This document shows, piece after piece, positions 53,983 to 63,330 of a stretch of 64,000 nt of DNA (positions are counted from its first letter, which is position 1; each line of letters starts with the position of its first letter). The stretch spans positions 1 to 64,000 of the forward strand of contig NZ_JAHKNI010000021.1 of assembly GCF_018860155.1 (NCBI RefSeq). Direction: 5' to 3'. A program made the position numbers and the translations under genes. The notes below the pieces were generated by a model. It searched no databases. It was not told where the DNA came from and worked only from the letters and a program-made list of their open reading frames with translations. The stretch is from Nocardia albiluteola. Lineage in GTDB: Bacteria; Actinomycetota; Actinomycetes; Mycobacteriales; Mycobacteriaceae.

Positions 53983-56100
53983 ATGAATCTCAGCCCGCTG
54001 AATGCCGGCGAACCCGCCACCCTGGGCGGCGCCGGGGGCGCTATCACGCTGGTCGAGGGCAGTACGTTCTGCCTATCGGACCGCGTCGGCGATATCGAGC
54101 CGGGTACCTCGCACGGACTGTTCTATCGCGACGCGCGCGTGGTGTCGCGATGGGAGCTGCGAGTGGACGGGCACCGGCCCGATTCGCTGTCGGTGCTGAG
54201 CCCGGAGGCCTTCACCGCGCGATTCATCCTGCGGCGGCCGCCGCGGGCGGGCGTGGCCGACAGCACCCTGCTGGTGGTGCGCGAGCGCCTCGTCGCGGAG
54301 GGCCTGAGCGAGACGGTCACGCTCGAGAATCTCGGCCACGAACCCACCGCGGTCGTCCTCGAGCTGCATGCCGACGGGGATTTCGTGGATCTGTTCGCGG
54401 TCAAGGAGGGCCGCGGCGGGCACGGGCGGGCCGAGGTGCTGGTGACCGACAGCGAGCTGCTGTTCACCGACCGGTCCGACCGGGCCCGCGGACTGGCGAT
54501 CACGTCCTCGGAGCCGCCGCAGATTCTGCCGGGCTCGCTGACGTGGCGGATCGTGGTGCCGCCCGGCGGCCGCTGGCAGACCGAGATCCAGGCGCAGCCG
54601 ACGATGGCCAATCAGCGGGTGCGGCTGCCGGTGCGACCGGGCGAGCACTACGGGGCCAGCGAACCCGGCCGCAAGATCGAGGCGTGGCGCGACACCGCAA
54701 CGAAACTCACCGCCGGCGATCCGCTGCTCACCGCCGTATTGCAGCGCACCGAAAGCGATCTGGGCGCGCTGCGGATTCACGACGAGATGCGCGAGGGCCG
54801 CACCTTCGTCGCGGCGGGTGCGCCCTGGTTCATGACGCTGTTCGGACGTGACAGCCTGCTCACCGCGTGGATGGCGCTGCCCCTGGATGTCGGCCTGGCG
54901 CTGGGCACCATGCAGCAGCTGGCCGAGATGCAGGGCCAGCGGGTGGATCCGCTCACCGAGGAGGAGCCGGGCCGGATCATGCACGAGATCCGGCGCGGCC
55001 CCTCGGGCGGTCTGGCGCTGGGCGGGGAGATCTACTACGGAACCGTCGATGCCACACCGCTTTTCGTGATGTTGCTGGCGCAGGTGCGGCGCTGGGGCGC
55101 GAATCCCGAGGCGGTGCAGACGCTGCTGCCCGCGGCCGACGCGGCCCTGGATTGGATCCGGCGCTTCGGCGATCGCGACGGTGACGGCTTCGTCGAATAC
55201 CAGCGCGCGACCGACCGTGGCCTGATCAACCAGGGCTGGAAGGACAGTTTCGACGGAATCAACGATATCGCGGGGCATGTGGCGGAGGCGCCGATCGCGC
55301 TGTGCGAGGTTCAGGGGTACGTGTACGCGGCGCTGATGGCCCGGGCCGAATTGGCCGACGAGTTCGGCGACCCGGAAGATGGCGAGGCTCTGCGCGATCA
55401 GGCTGCCGTGTTGCGTGCCAAGTTCGCCGAGGCGTACTGGATTCCCGAGAGGGGTTGGTACGCGGTCGCTTTGGATCGTCACAAGCGACGCGTCGATGCG
55501 CTCACCAGCAATGTGGGGCACTGCCTGTGGTCGGGCATCGCCACCGACGAACACGCCGAGCAGATCGTGAAGCATCTGTCCTCGCCGCGGATGGACTGCG
55601 GATTCGGCGTGCGCACACTGGCTTCCGACATGGGCGCGTTCAATCCGATGAGCTACCACAACGGTTCGGTGTGGCCGCACGACACCGCGATCACCGTCGC
55701 CGGGCTGATGCGCTACCGGCACATACCCGGCGCGGTCGAACTGGCCACCCGGCTATCCGACGGCTTACTGGACGCGGCGTCGGCCTTCGGCGGCCGGCTG
55801 CCCGAATTGTTCTGTGGTTTCCCGCGTTCCAGGTTCCCGGCGCCGGTGCCGTATCCGACCTCCTGCTCCCCGCAGGCGTGGGCGAGCGCGGCCCCGCTGC
55901 TCCTGGTTCGCTCGTTCCTCGGTTTGGAACCCGACGCGCCGAGGCGCACGCTTACGTTGCTACCGCATCTGCCCGAGCGGTGGGGGCGGGTGGAGCTGAC
56001 CGATCTGCGGTTGGGTGGAACGGTGCTGGATCTGGCCGTCGAGGGTGGGCAGGTGAGCGCGTCGAACCTACCCGACGATTGGACGCTGATCACGCACTGA
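53983..56100 (+). CDS. glycogen-debranching-like enzyme (amylo-alpha-1,6-glucosidase type)
   Basis: 705 residues. The N-terminal beta-sandwich (about 20-235; DGLFYRDARVVSRWEL-type region) matches the GDE N-terminal domain. The (alpha/alpha)6 barrel follows, with PWFMTLFGRDSL near 285, GEIYYGTVDATPLF near 345, LINQGWKDSFDGI near 413 (candidate catalytic Asp), and SYHNGSVWPHDTAI near 553. It probably trims alpha-1,6 branches of glycogen or a related alpha-glucan. It has a near-perfect GGAGGTGAT site. A short hairpin separates it from the converging hydrolase gene. Confidence 0.87.
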   Translation: MNLSPLNAGEPATLGGAGGAITLVEGSTFCLSDRVGDIEPGTSHGLFYRDARVVSRWELRVDGHRPDSLSVLSPEAFTARFILRRPPRAGVADSTLLVVRERLVAEGLSETVTLENLGHEPTAVVLELHADGDFVDLFAVKEGRGGHGRAEVLVTDSELLFTDRSDRARGLAITSSEPPQILPGSLTWRIVVPPGGRWQTEIQAQPTMANQRVRLPVRPGEHYGASEPGRKIEAWRDTATKLTAGDPLLTAVLQRTESDLGALRIHDEMREGRTFVAAGAPWFMTLFGRDSLLTAWMALPLDVGLALGTMQQLAEMQGQRVDPLTEEEPGRIMHEIRRGPSGGLALGGEIYYGTVDATPLFVMLLAQVRRWGANPEAVQTLLPAADAALDWIRRFGDRDGDGFVEYQRATDRGLINQGWKDSFDGINDIAGHVAEAPIALCEVQGYVYAALMARAELADEFGDPEDGEALRDQAAVLRAKFAEAYWIPERGWYAVALDRHKRRVDALTSNVGHCLWSGIATDEHAEQIVKHLSSPRMDCGFGVRTLASDMGAFNPMSYHNGSVWPHDTAITVAGLMRYRHIPGAVELATRLSDGLLDAASAFGGRLPELFCGFPRSRFPAPVPYPTSCSPQAWASAAPLLLVRSFLGLEPDAPRRTLTLLPHLPERWGRVELTDLRLGGTVLDLAVEGGQVSASNLPDDWTLITH

Positions 56101-56101
56101 G

Positions 56102-56123
56102 CGCTCGAACCATTTTCCGAGCG
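56102..56123. terminator. short hairpin between converging genes
   Basis: CGCTCG and CGAGCG around a 10-nt AT-rich loop containing TTTT. It sits in the 34-bp gap between two converging stop codons and could end both transcripts. Confidence 0.4.
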
Positions 56124-56134
56124 ACGCGTCCTGA

Positions 56135-57403
56135 TTATCGGGAGGCGATCCACTCGGCGATATCCGCGACCAACTCGGGGTCGACATGTTGCGCCGGTTC
56201 GTATTCCGCGGGCGTCGACGGGCCCGACCCGGGGAAGAACAGGTGGTTGTCCGGCTCGTAGACGCGGATGGTGACATCGTCTCGATCGGACAGCGCCGCG
56301 CGCCAGGCGGGCAGGTCGTCGGCGACGGTGACCTGGTAGTCGCGGCCGCCCTGGGCGATGAACATGGGGATGGTCAACGCCGCCGCGGTGGCCGCCGGGT
56401 CGTAGGCGAGCAGATCGATCCAGTAGGAGGCGGGGACGCCGAAGGGGAGGTCGTCGGCGGGGGTGGCGGCGGAGAAGTCGGGGCCGTCGATGACCGCGGC
56501 CTGGCGGGTGATCTCCCGGACGCTCGGGTCGGCGTCGACGTCCGCGTCGGGGCGTAGCGAGGCCAGATAGCGGATCTGCCGAATCATGGTGTGGTGCAAC
56601 GGTTGTGTCGAACCGGCGAGAATGACGAGTCCGGCGACGGAGGGGTCGGCGGCGGCGATCCGCGGTGCGACCATGCCGCCCTCGCTGTGGCCGAGCACCA
56701 GGATGCGGCCGGAGTCGATCGACGGGTGCGCGCGGAGCAGGGCCACCGCGGCGACGGCGTCGTTGACGTATTCGTAGGCCAGGGTCGGGTCGTCGGGGTG
56801 CGCATCGCGGTGGGTGTAGGTGACCTTGTCGAAGCGCAGGGTGGCGATGCCACGGCTGGCCAGGCCCCAGGCCAGGTCCTTGAGTACCTTGTTGCGCCCG
56901 ATCGTGCCGTCGCGGTCCGCGGGGCCGGATCCGGCCAGCAGCACCACCGCGGGCAGCGGGCCGGGGCTCGTGGGTAGCGCGAGGGTGCCGGGCACGGCGA
57001 GCGGGCCGTCGCCGACGGTCACCTCGCTCTCGGTGAAGCCCTCGGTGTGCACGTAATCCGGTGTGGCCCAGGGCTCCAGCGGCGCCGCCGCCTCGATCGG
57101 CCCCAGCCGCAGGCCCAGCAGCCTGTCCCGGCCGTCGACCGCGACGATCACCGCGAATCCTCCGCGCTCGCACCGGACGGGCAGGCGTACGGTGGTCGCC
57201 GCGTCGGCGGGATCCGCAACGGGGGCACCGACTTCGGCGATCGGGCCTTGTGACTGGAGCATCGCCTTCCACGGCGGCCCCAGCACCTCCGTGGAGACAT
57301 GGGCGGCCAACTCGGGTGCGAACAGCTCGCACACCTCCTCGAACCGTTCCTGCTGAAGCAACTCCACCACCGCAAGGCCGCGCGCCACGGGATCCATGCC
57401 CAT
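56135..57403 (-). CDS. alpha/beta-hydrolase with N-terminal DUF3887-like domain
   Basis: 422 residues. Residues 1-105 look like a DUF3887/NTF2-like domain (a segment FAPELAAHVSTEVLGPPWKA). The hydrolase domain has AGSGPADRDG as oxyanion hole, nucleophile elbow GHSEGG near residue 235, an Asp in AQGGRDYQV and His in PDNHLFF. This matches YfhR-/BAAT-like dienelactone or peptidase-type hydrolases. Three starts are possible (GTG 57415, ATG 57403, ATG 57397); none has a strong ribosome-binding site. Confidence 0.82.
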   Translation of the reverse strand: MGMDPVARGLAVVELLQQERFEEVCELFAPELAAHVSTEVLGPPWKAMLQSQGPIAEVGAPVADPADAATTVRLPVRCERGGFAVIVAVDGRDRLLGLRLGPIEAAAPLEPWATPDYVHTEGFTESEVTVGDGPLAVPGTLALPTSPGPLPAVVLLAGSGPADRDGTIGRNKVLKDLAWGLASRGIATLRFDKVTYTHRDAHPDDPTLAYEYVNDAVAAVALLRAHPSIDSGRILVLGHSEGGMVAPRIAAADPSVAGLVILAGSTQPLHHTMIRQIRYLASLRPDADVDADPSVREITRQAAVIDGPDFSAATPADDLPFGVPASYWIDLLAYDPAATAAALTIPMFIAQGGRDYQVTVADDLPAWRAALSDRDDVTIRVYEPDNHLFFPGSGPSTPAEYEPAQHVDPELVADIAEWIASR

Positions 57404-57612
57404 GGGCAGCCACACTACGCCTGACCGCCCCCTGTGGGTTGGCTGGGAAAATCATGTGAGTTCGCGGGGTGCCTGCCCACGTGACGGGGCGGTCGGGCGG
57501 CGGAATCCGGGCAATTTTCGGCGTTTGCGAATGATCTCTCAGAATGACCCATTAGAAACAGGACAACATGAAGTGACGGCAACCAGCGTGGTTGCCCGGT
57601 GATGGGAGCGGG

Positions 57613-59469
57613 TTGACAACCTCGAGGGACTGGGGACACGAACTACAGGCTTCGGCCGTTTGGCTCCTCATAGCGTTTTCCATCACCGTGGTGGTGTTCG
57701 CCGTCATCGGCGTGCTGGTGCGACTGCTGACCGCCTGGGGGCGTCAGTTCTGGCGCCTGAACCGGGACTACTTCGCCGGACCCGGAGCCTGGCGGTCGCT
57801 GGCATACGTCGCGGTGCTGCTGTTCCTCACCATCTGGGGGGTGCGGATGACGGTGCTGTTCACCTATCAATCCAACGACATGTACACCGCGCTGCAGTAC
57901 GCGGCGGAGGGGCTGAGCTCCGGGAAGTCCGCGGTACTGCGCGGCGCGGAACACATCTTCTGGTATTCGGTCGTCGTCTTCGCGGTCCTGGCCACGATCC
58001 ACGTCATCCGCACGATGATCGAGTATTACCTGGGCCAGGCATTCGAGATCCAATGGCGAGTGTGGCTGACCCAGCGGGTGACCTCCGACTGGCTCGAGGG
58101 CCGATCGCACTACCGCAGCCGGTTCATCGACGACACGATCGACAACCCGGATCAGCGTGTGGAGGAGGACATCACGACCGTCGTCCAGCAGGCCCACTCG
58201 CTGATCATCGGCGCGGTCAACGCGGTCGTGTCGGTGGTCGTCTTCACCGGAATCCTGTGGGACCTCTCGGGGCCGATGGCGATCCTGGGCACCAACATTC
58301 CGCGCGCGATGGTCTTCATCGTGATCGTCTTCGTGCTGCTGGCCTCGATCGTGTCGTTCCGGATCGGCCGCCCGCTGATCCGCTCCTACTTCCGCTATCA
58401 GGCCGCGACGGCGACCTTCCGTTACGCGCTGGTGCGCGTGCGCGACAGCGCCGAGAGCATCGCCTTCTATCGCGGCGAGAACGTCGAACACCGCGGACTG
58501 GTGAAGCGCTTCGCCGACGTGATCGCCTCGTTCTGGCCGGTTGTTTACCGGGAGACCGGATTTCAGGGCTGGAACCTGGTGATCTCGCAGATCTCGGTGG
58601 TCTTCCCGCTGCTGCTGCAGGCGCCGCGATTCTTCGTCGGCACCATCACCCTCGGCGGAATTCAGCAGTCCGCCGCGGCCTTCGGGAACGTGCACGATTC
58701 GCTGTCGTTCTTCCGCAACAACTACGACACGTTCACCCAGTATCGCGCGGCCCTCATCCGTCTGGACGGCATGCAGCAGGCCGACATTCAGTCCCGCGAG
58801 CTGCCCAAGGTGCAGGAGGCCGACCTCGAGGGCGCGCTCGAACTGGAGGGGATCGTGGTGCGCCGGCCCGACGGCGAATCGCTGATCGACGGGCTGAACC
58901 TGCGCCTGGTTCCCGGTGACGCGCTGGTGGTCAAGGGCGCCTCCGGCAGCGGCAAGACCACGCTGCTGCGCACGCTCGCCGAGATGTGGCCGTACGGTTC
59001 CGGGACGATTCGACGCCCGGGCGACAACAAAACCCTGTTCCTGTCGCAGATTCCGTATCTGCCGCTCGGCGACCTGCGAGCGGCGGTCAGCTATCCCGCT
59101 GCGCCGGGAGAGATTCCGGACGACACCCTGCGCACCGTGCTGGAGCAGGTCCACCTGGGCCACCTGACCGGTCGCCTGGACGAGGAGGCCGACTGGGCCA
59201 AGATCCTGTCCCCGGGCGAGCAGCAGCGGCTGGCGTTCGCGCGCATCCTGCTGGTCCGCCCGGAGCTGGTGTTCCTGGACGAGGCGACCTCGGCGGTGGA
59301 CGAGGGGCTGGAGCATTCCCTGTACACGCTGATCCGCCGCGAGGTGCCCGAGACCATGCTGGTCAGCGTCGCCCACCGCAGCACGGTCGACCAATTCCAC
59401 ACGCAGCGACTGGAACTCGGCGGCGAGAACGGTGCGTGGAATCTGGAGGCGATGCCCGTGCGGGCGTGA
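57613..59469 (+). CDS. BacA/Rv1819c-type ABC transporter (fused permease and ATPase)
   Basis: 618 residues. Six membrane spans (about 15-330) of the SbmA/BacA type, with LTAWGRQFWRLNRDYFAGP and FIDDTIDNPDQRVEEDI as in Mycobacterium tuberculosis Rv1819c. The ATPase half has Walker A GASGSGKTT near 443, signature LSPGEQQR near 535, Walker B LVFLDEATSAVD near 555 and an H-loop SVAHRS. Rv1819c and BacA import hydrophilic cargo such as cobalamin, bleomycin and antimicrobial peptides. TTG 57613 is preferred because GGGAG precedes it; TTG 57592 is possible. Its stop is 7 bp from the converging M13 peptidase gene. Confidence 0.87.
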   Translation: MTTSRDWGHELQASAVWLLIAFSITVVVFAVIGVLVRLLTAWGRQFWRLNRDYFAGPGAWRSLAYVAVLLFLTIWGVRMTVLFTYQSNDMYTALQYAAEGLSSGKSAVLRGAEHIFWYSVVVFAVLATIHVIRTMIEYYLGQAFEIQWRVWLTQRVTSDWLEGRSHYRSRFIDDTIDNPDQRVEEDITTVVQQAHSLIIGAVNAVVSVVVFTGILWDLSGPMAILGTNIPRAMVFIVIVFVLLASIVSFRIGRPLIRSYFRYQAATATFRYALVRVRDSAESIAFYRGENVEHRGLVKRFADVIASFWPVVYRETGFQGWNLVISQISVVFPLLLQAPRFFVGTITLGGIQQSAAAFGNVHDSLSFFRNNYDTFTQYRAALIRLDGMQQADIQSRELPKVQEADLEGALELEGIVVRRPDGESLIDGLNLRLVPGDALVVKGASGSGKTTLLRTLAEMWPYGSGTIRRPGDNKTLFLSQIPYLPLGDLRAAVSYPAAPGEIPDDTLRTVLEQVHLGHLTGRLDEEADWAKILSPGEQQRLAFARILLVRPELVFLDEATSAVDEGLEHSLYTLIRREVPETMLVSVAHRSTVDQFHTQRLELGGENGAWNLEAMPVRA

Positions 59470-59476
59470 GGGTCCC

Positions 59477-61513
59477 TCAGAGGGCGACGCGCTGATCCGG
59501 TGCCAGGAACAGCTTGTCGCCCTCCTTCACCCCGAATGTCGCGTAGAACTCCGGCAGGTTCCGCACCACCTGATTGCAGCGGAACTCGGCGGGGGAGTGC
59601 ACATCCGTGGCGATCTGCTGCTCGGTGGCCTGAATGGTCTGCTTCTCGCGCCAGTTGCGGGCCCAGGCCCAGAACATGTCGGTGTACGCGGGAGTGTCGG
59701 ACTTCTGCTGAATCCGGAAGGCGGACAGGGAGATCATCAGCCCGCGCAGGTCGGCGAGGTTCTCACCGACCGTGAGATCACCGTTGACGTGGTCGGTTGG
59801 CGGCAGGCCGGTGGGCACGAGCGCGTTGTACTGCGCGATGAGCTGCTCGGTCTTGGCATCGAAGGCCGCGCGGTCCCGCGGGGTCCACCAGTCGCGGCGA
59901 TCGCCGTCGCCGTCGTATTTCGACCCCTGATCGTCGAAGCCGTGCCCGATCTCGTGGCCGATGATGGCGCCGATCGCGCCGTAGTTGACCGCGGCCGCGG
60001 CGTCCTTGTCGAAGAACGGCGGCTGCAGGATCGCGGCCGGGAAGTTGATCGAGTTGTCGGTCACCTCGTAGTAGGCGTTCACGGTCTGCGGGCTCATGTC
60101 CCATTCGGTCTTGTCGACCGGGGTGCCGAGCTTGTTCATCGAGCGCCGGGATTCGAAAGCCGCGATGGCGAGCAAGGATTCGACGAGCTTGCCGCGGGTG
60201 ATCTTCAGGGTCGAATAATCGATCCACTTGTCCGGGTAGCCGATCTTGACCGTGATCTTGCCCAGCTTGACGATCGCGGCATCCCGCGTGGGCGGCGACA
60301 TCCAGCTGGAGTTCTGGAAGTTCTGCCTGTAGGCCGCGAGCAGGTTGTCCACCAGCTGCTTCGCCAGGTCCTTGGCCGCGGGCGGAAAGTGCTTGGCCAC
60401 GTAGAGCTTTCCGAGCTGCATGCCGAGATGGAGGTTGACCACCCCGACCGCGGACTTCCACAGCTCCGGCCGCTGCTGCACGCCGGTGGTCGCCTTCTGA
60501 TAGTCGAAGTTCGCGTCGGACAGTGCGTCGGTCATGTACTTGGCGTATTCGCGCAGCAGCGCCAGCTTCAAATAGTCACGCCACGTGGCGATGTCGGTGT
60601 CCGCCCAGATCTGCCCGGCCGCGGTGAGGTACGACGGCTCGGCGACGACGACGGTGTCGAACAGGCTCCTCGGGCGGTCCGTGTTGCCCGCGAGCCAAGG
60701 GTCCCAATCGAATCCGGGTGCCAGCGCCTTCACCTCGTCCCAGGACTTCAGGTTGTAGGTGGCGTCGGAGTCGCGGGTCTTCACGTTGTCCCAGAAGGCC
60801 GCGGCGATCCGGGTCTCGAGGGCCAGCACCCGCTGGGCCGAGCCGTTCGGGTCGGGGAATCCGGCGCCGGCGGCCAGCTTCTGCAGCAGCGTGGCGTATG
60901 CCGAAAGGTATTGCGCGAACTCGGGTTTGCTGTAGTACTTCTCGTTCATGCCCAGGCCGGACTGGCTGACCGAGGGCAGGTGGGCGTCGGACTTCTCGCG
61001 GTCGATCGTGACGCCGAGGCCGATCAGCCCGCGCACCGGCAGCCCGCCCATCACCTTGGCGATATCGGGTTTGGCTGCCGCGCCATCGATCTCGCCGAAC
61101 AGCCCGGACAGCGGGGTCGTGCCCAGCCTGTTCAGGGTCGCGACATCCATGCGCGCGTCGTACAGATCGCGGATCTGCTGGGCCTCGGTGCCGTCCTGCG
61201 GCGCCTTGATTTGGTCGATGGCGTCCTTCAGCTGCCCCTGGATCCGGTCCGACACCTCGGCGAAGGTGCCGTAGCTGTTCTTGTCCGGCGGCAGCTGAAA
61301 CTCCCGCAGCCATGTCCCGTTGACGTGCCGGAACAGATCGTCCTGCGGCCGGACCCCCGGATCGACCCCGGACAGGTCGGGCCCGGTGGGCGGCGTGGGC
61401 TCGCTGCCGTTGCAGGCCGACAGGGTGGCGGCGACCGGCGCGGCGGCCAGGGCGAACAGGAACGAGCGGCGGTCCAGGCGGACCGGACGGATCGAGCGGC
61501 GCGGCGAACTCAC
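59477..61513 (-). CDS. M13-family (neprilysin-like) metallopeptidase lipoprotein
   Basis: 678 residues. GTG 61513 has GAGG 6-7 nt upstream. The N-terminus is a twin-arginine lipoprotein signal: LDRRSFLFALAAAPVAATLSAC, with lipobox LSAC. The zinc motif IGHEIGHGFDDQG (HExxH) and the downstream GENLADLRG (third ligand Glu) are intact, as are NAYYEV and the C-terminal CNQVVRNLPEFYATF of the family. It should be an active endopeptidase of small peptides, anchored outside the membrane. Mycobacterial relatives are secreted M13 peptidases. Its neighbour is a peptide-type importer. Confidence 0.92.
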   Translation of the reverse strand: MSSPRRSIRPVRLDRRSFLFALAAAPVAATLSACNGSEPTPPTGPDLSGVDPGVRPQDDLFRHVNGTWLREFQLPPDKNSYGTFAEVSDRIQGQLKDAIDQIKAPQDGTEAQQIRDLYDARMDVATLNRLGTTPLSGLFGEIDGAAAKPDIAKVMGGLPVRGLIGLGVTIDREKSDAHLPSVSQSGLGMNEKYYSKPEFAQYLSAYATLLQKLAAGAGFPDPNGSAQRVLALETRIAAAFWDNVKTRDSDATYNLKSWDEVKALAPGFDWDPWLAGNTDRPRSLFDTVVVAEPSYLTAAGQIWADTDIATWRDYLKLALLREYAKYMTDALSDANFDYQKATTGVQQRPELWKSAVGVVNLHLGMQLGKLYVAKHFPPAAKDLAKQLVDNLLAAYRQNFQNSSWMSPPTRDAAIVKLGKITVKIGYPDKWIDYSTLKITRGKLVESLLAIAAFESRRSMNKLGTPVDKTEWDMSPQTVNAYYEVTDNSINFPAAILQPPFFDKDAAAAVNYGAIGAIIGHEIGHGFDDQGSKYDGDGDRRDWWTPRDRAAFDAKTEQLIAQYNALVPTGLPPTDHVNGDLTVGENLADLRGLMISLSAFRIQQKSDTPAYTDMFWAWARNWREKQTIQATEQQIATDVHSPAEFRCNQVVRNLPEFYATFGVKEGDKLFLAPDQRVAL

Positions 61514-61636
61514 GAAATTCCTCTCCCCGAATGCAGTGCATGAGTCTGGCGAACATGATCGGCGCTGTGCTCGAATGAACGCTACTGGATTTGGGCCCCG
61601 CGAAGCCGCGGCCAAGCTGCGCGCCGGTACCCCGAT

Positions 61637-61665
61637 TTGGGTGCGACCTGGGCCTTGGCTACACT
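61637..61665 (+). promoter_or_regulatory. spc (rplN) operon promoter
   Basis: TTGGGT (61637-61642), a 17-bp spacer and TACACT (61660-61665), with a leader of about 165 nt to the rplN start. The flanks ACCCCGATTTG before and ACTTG...GGTTGC after closely match the rpsJ promoter at 34358-34387. The rest of the 323-bp gap (61514-61836) also holds the M13 gene's upstream signals, which I cannot place. Confidence 0.65.
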
Positions 61666-61836
61666 TGACCGGTTGCTTGCGGGACACCTGTGCCCGCACC
61701 TCGGCCGCGAACCCACAGTGGTTGATCCTCACCGATCGGCATTTCCGCTGGCAGGCGCGCGTTTGAAGGGCAACTGACCATGCCCGTCGGGTCGGCAATC
61801 CGGCGTGCATTTCGTCCAGGTCTAGGAGGAGCTGAA

Positions 61837-62205
61837 GTGATTCAGCAGGAGTCGCGACTGCGCGTCGCCGACAACACGGGTGCGAAGGAAATCCTTTGCA
61901 TCCGCGTGCTCGGTGGCTCGTCGCGTCGCTATGCCGGTATCGGCGACATCATCGTCGCCACCGTGAAGGACGCCATCCCCGGCGGCAACGTCAAAAAGGG
62001 TGAGGTCGTCAAGGCTGTCATCGTGCGCACCGTCAAGGAGCGCCGTCGTCCGGATGGTTCGTACATCCGCTTCGACGAGAACGCCGCGGTGCTGATCAAG
62101 GCGGACAACGATCCGCGTGGCACCCGCATCTTCGGCCCCGTCGGCCGTGAGCTGCGTGAGAAGAAGTTCATGAAGATCGTCTCGCTGGCCCCGGAGGTGC
62201 TCTGA
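61837..62205 (+). CDS. rplN: 50S ribosomal protein L14
   Basis: 122 residues, GTG start with AGGAGG upstream. It begins IQQESRLRVADNTGAKEI and contains GNVKKGEVVKAVIVRTVKE and the C-terminal GTRIFGPVGRELREKKFMKI. First gene of the spc block, about 21.8 kb from rpsQ, with its own promoter. The rplX start follows one base after its stop. Confidence 0.98.
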   Translation: MIQQESRLRVADNTGAKEILCIRVLGGSSRRYAGIGDIIVATVKDAIPGGNVKKGEVVKAVIVRTVKERRRPDGSYIRFDENAAVLIKADNDPRGTRIFGPVGRELREKKFMKIVSLAPEVL

Positions 62206-62206
62206 C

Positions 62207-62521
62207 ATGAAGGTGCACAAGGGCGATACCGTGATCGTCGTCTCGGGTAAGGACAAGGGCGCCAAGGGCAAGGTCATCCAGGCCTACCCGGCGACCGAGA
62301 AGGTCCTGGTCGAGGGCGTGAACCGGATCAAGAAGCACGTCGCGAACTCCGCGAACCAGCGTGGCGCCAGCTCCGGCGGCATCGTTACCCAGGAAGCGCC
62401 CATCCACGTGTCGAACGTGATGGTTGTCGACTCCGACGGCAAGCCGACCCGCGTGGGCTACCGCACCGACGAGAGCGGCAAGCGGGTGCGCATCTCCCGT
62501 CGCAACGGGAAGGACATCTGA
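62207..62521 (+). CDS. rplX: 50S ribosomal protein L24
   Basis: 104 residues: MKVHKGDTVIVVSGKDKGAKGKV (the KOW motif), VEGVNRIKKHV, and a C-terminal SGKRVRISRRNGKDI. It initiates 50S assembly at the 5' end of 23S rRNA. Confidence 0.98.
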   Translation: MKVHKGDTVIVVSGKDKGAKGKVIQAYPATEKVLVEGVNRIKKHVANSANQRGASSGGIVTQEAPIHVSNVMVVDSDGKPTRVGYRTDESGKRVRISRRNGKDI

Positions 62522-62522
62522 G

Positions 62523-63089
62523 ATGACTTCGACCGATAACAAGGTGCAGCCGCGCCTCAAGCAGCGCTACCGCGAGGAAATCAAGCCGGCGCTGAACAAC
62601 GAGTTCGACTACGCCAACGTGATGCAGATCCCGGGCGTGGTGAAGGTCGTGGTGAACATGGGTGTCGGTGACGCCGCCCGTGATGCCAAGCTGATCAACG
62701 GCGCGGTCGCCGACCTGACCCTGATCACCGGCCAGAAGCCGGAGATCCGCAAGGCCACCAAGTCGATCGCGCAGTTCAAGCTGCGTGAGGGCATGCCGAT
62801 CGGTGCGAAGGTCACCCTGCGTGGCGATCGCATGTGGGAGTTCCTGGACCGGCTGGTGTCCATCGCGTTGCCGCGTATCCGGGACTTCCGGGGTCTGTCG
62901 CCCAAGCAGTTCGACGGCCATGGCAACTACACGTTCGGCCTGAGCGAGCAGTCGATGTTCCACGAGATCGATGTGGACAAGATCGACCGCCCGCGCGGTA
63001 TGGACATCACCGTGGTGACCACCGCGACCAACAACGAAGAGGGTCGCGCACTGCTCAAGCACCTCGGCTTCCCGTTCAAGGAGAACTGA
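62523..63089 (+). CDS. rplE: 50S ribosomal protein L5
   Basis: 188 residues with MQIPGVVKVVVNMGVGDA, the GQKPEIRKATKSIAQFKLREG segment, and a C-terminal TNNEEGRALLKHLGFPF. It binds 5S rRNA and contacts P-site tRNA. It starts one base after the rplX stop. Confidence 0.98.
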   Translation: MTSTDNKVQPRLKQRYREEIKPALNNEFDYANVMQIPGVVKVVVNMGVGDAARDAKLINGAVADLTLITGQKPEIRKATKSIAQFKLREGMPIGAKVTLRGDRMWEFLDRLVSIALPRIRDFRGLSPKQFDGHGNYTFGLSEQSMFHEIDVDKIDRPRGMDITVVTTATNNEEGRALLKHLGFPFKEN

Positions 63090-63093
63090 GCAT

Positions 63094-63279
63094 ATGGCTA
63101 AGAAAGCTCTGAAGATCAAGGCCGCCGCCAAGCCGAAGTTCGCGGTGCGCGGCTACACCCGCTGCCAGCGGTGCGGTCGCCCGCACGCGGTGTACCGCAA
63201 GTTCGGCCTGTGCCGCGTGTGCCTGCGTGAGATGGCGCACCGCGGCGAGCTGCCGGGCGTGCACAAGTCCAGCTGGTAA
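63094..63279 (+). CDS. rpsN: 30S ribosomal protein S14, zinc-binding type
   Basis: 61 residues, the short S14 form, with CQRCG and CRVCL providing two Cys pairs (residues 24, 27, 40, 43) for one zinc. It is followed 18 bp later by a strong terminator, so the next spc gene (rpsH in related genomes) is not directly co-transcribed here. Confidence 0.97.
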   Translation: MAKKALKIKAAAKPKFAVRGYTRCQRCGRPHAVYRKFGLCRVCLREMAHRGELPGVHKSSW

Positions 63280-63297
63280 GCAGCATCCGATCGGCGT

Positions 63298-63330
63298 AGC
63301 CCGGCACGGTGAAAAGTACCGTGCCGGGCT
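63298..63330 (+). terminator. 13-bp perfect hairpin after rpsN
   Basis: AGCCCGGCACGGT and its complement around a 7-nt loop, then TTGCTGT. It begins 18 nt after the rpsN stop, showing that transcription of the spc block ends or is strongly reduced here. The DNA from 63331 to 63489 shows no gene. Confidence 0.8.
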
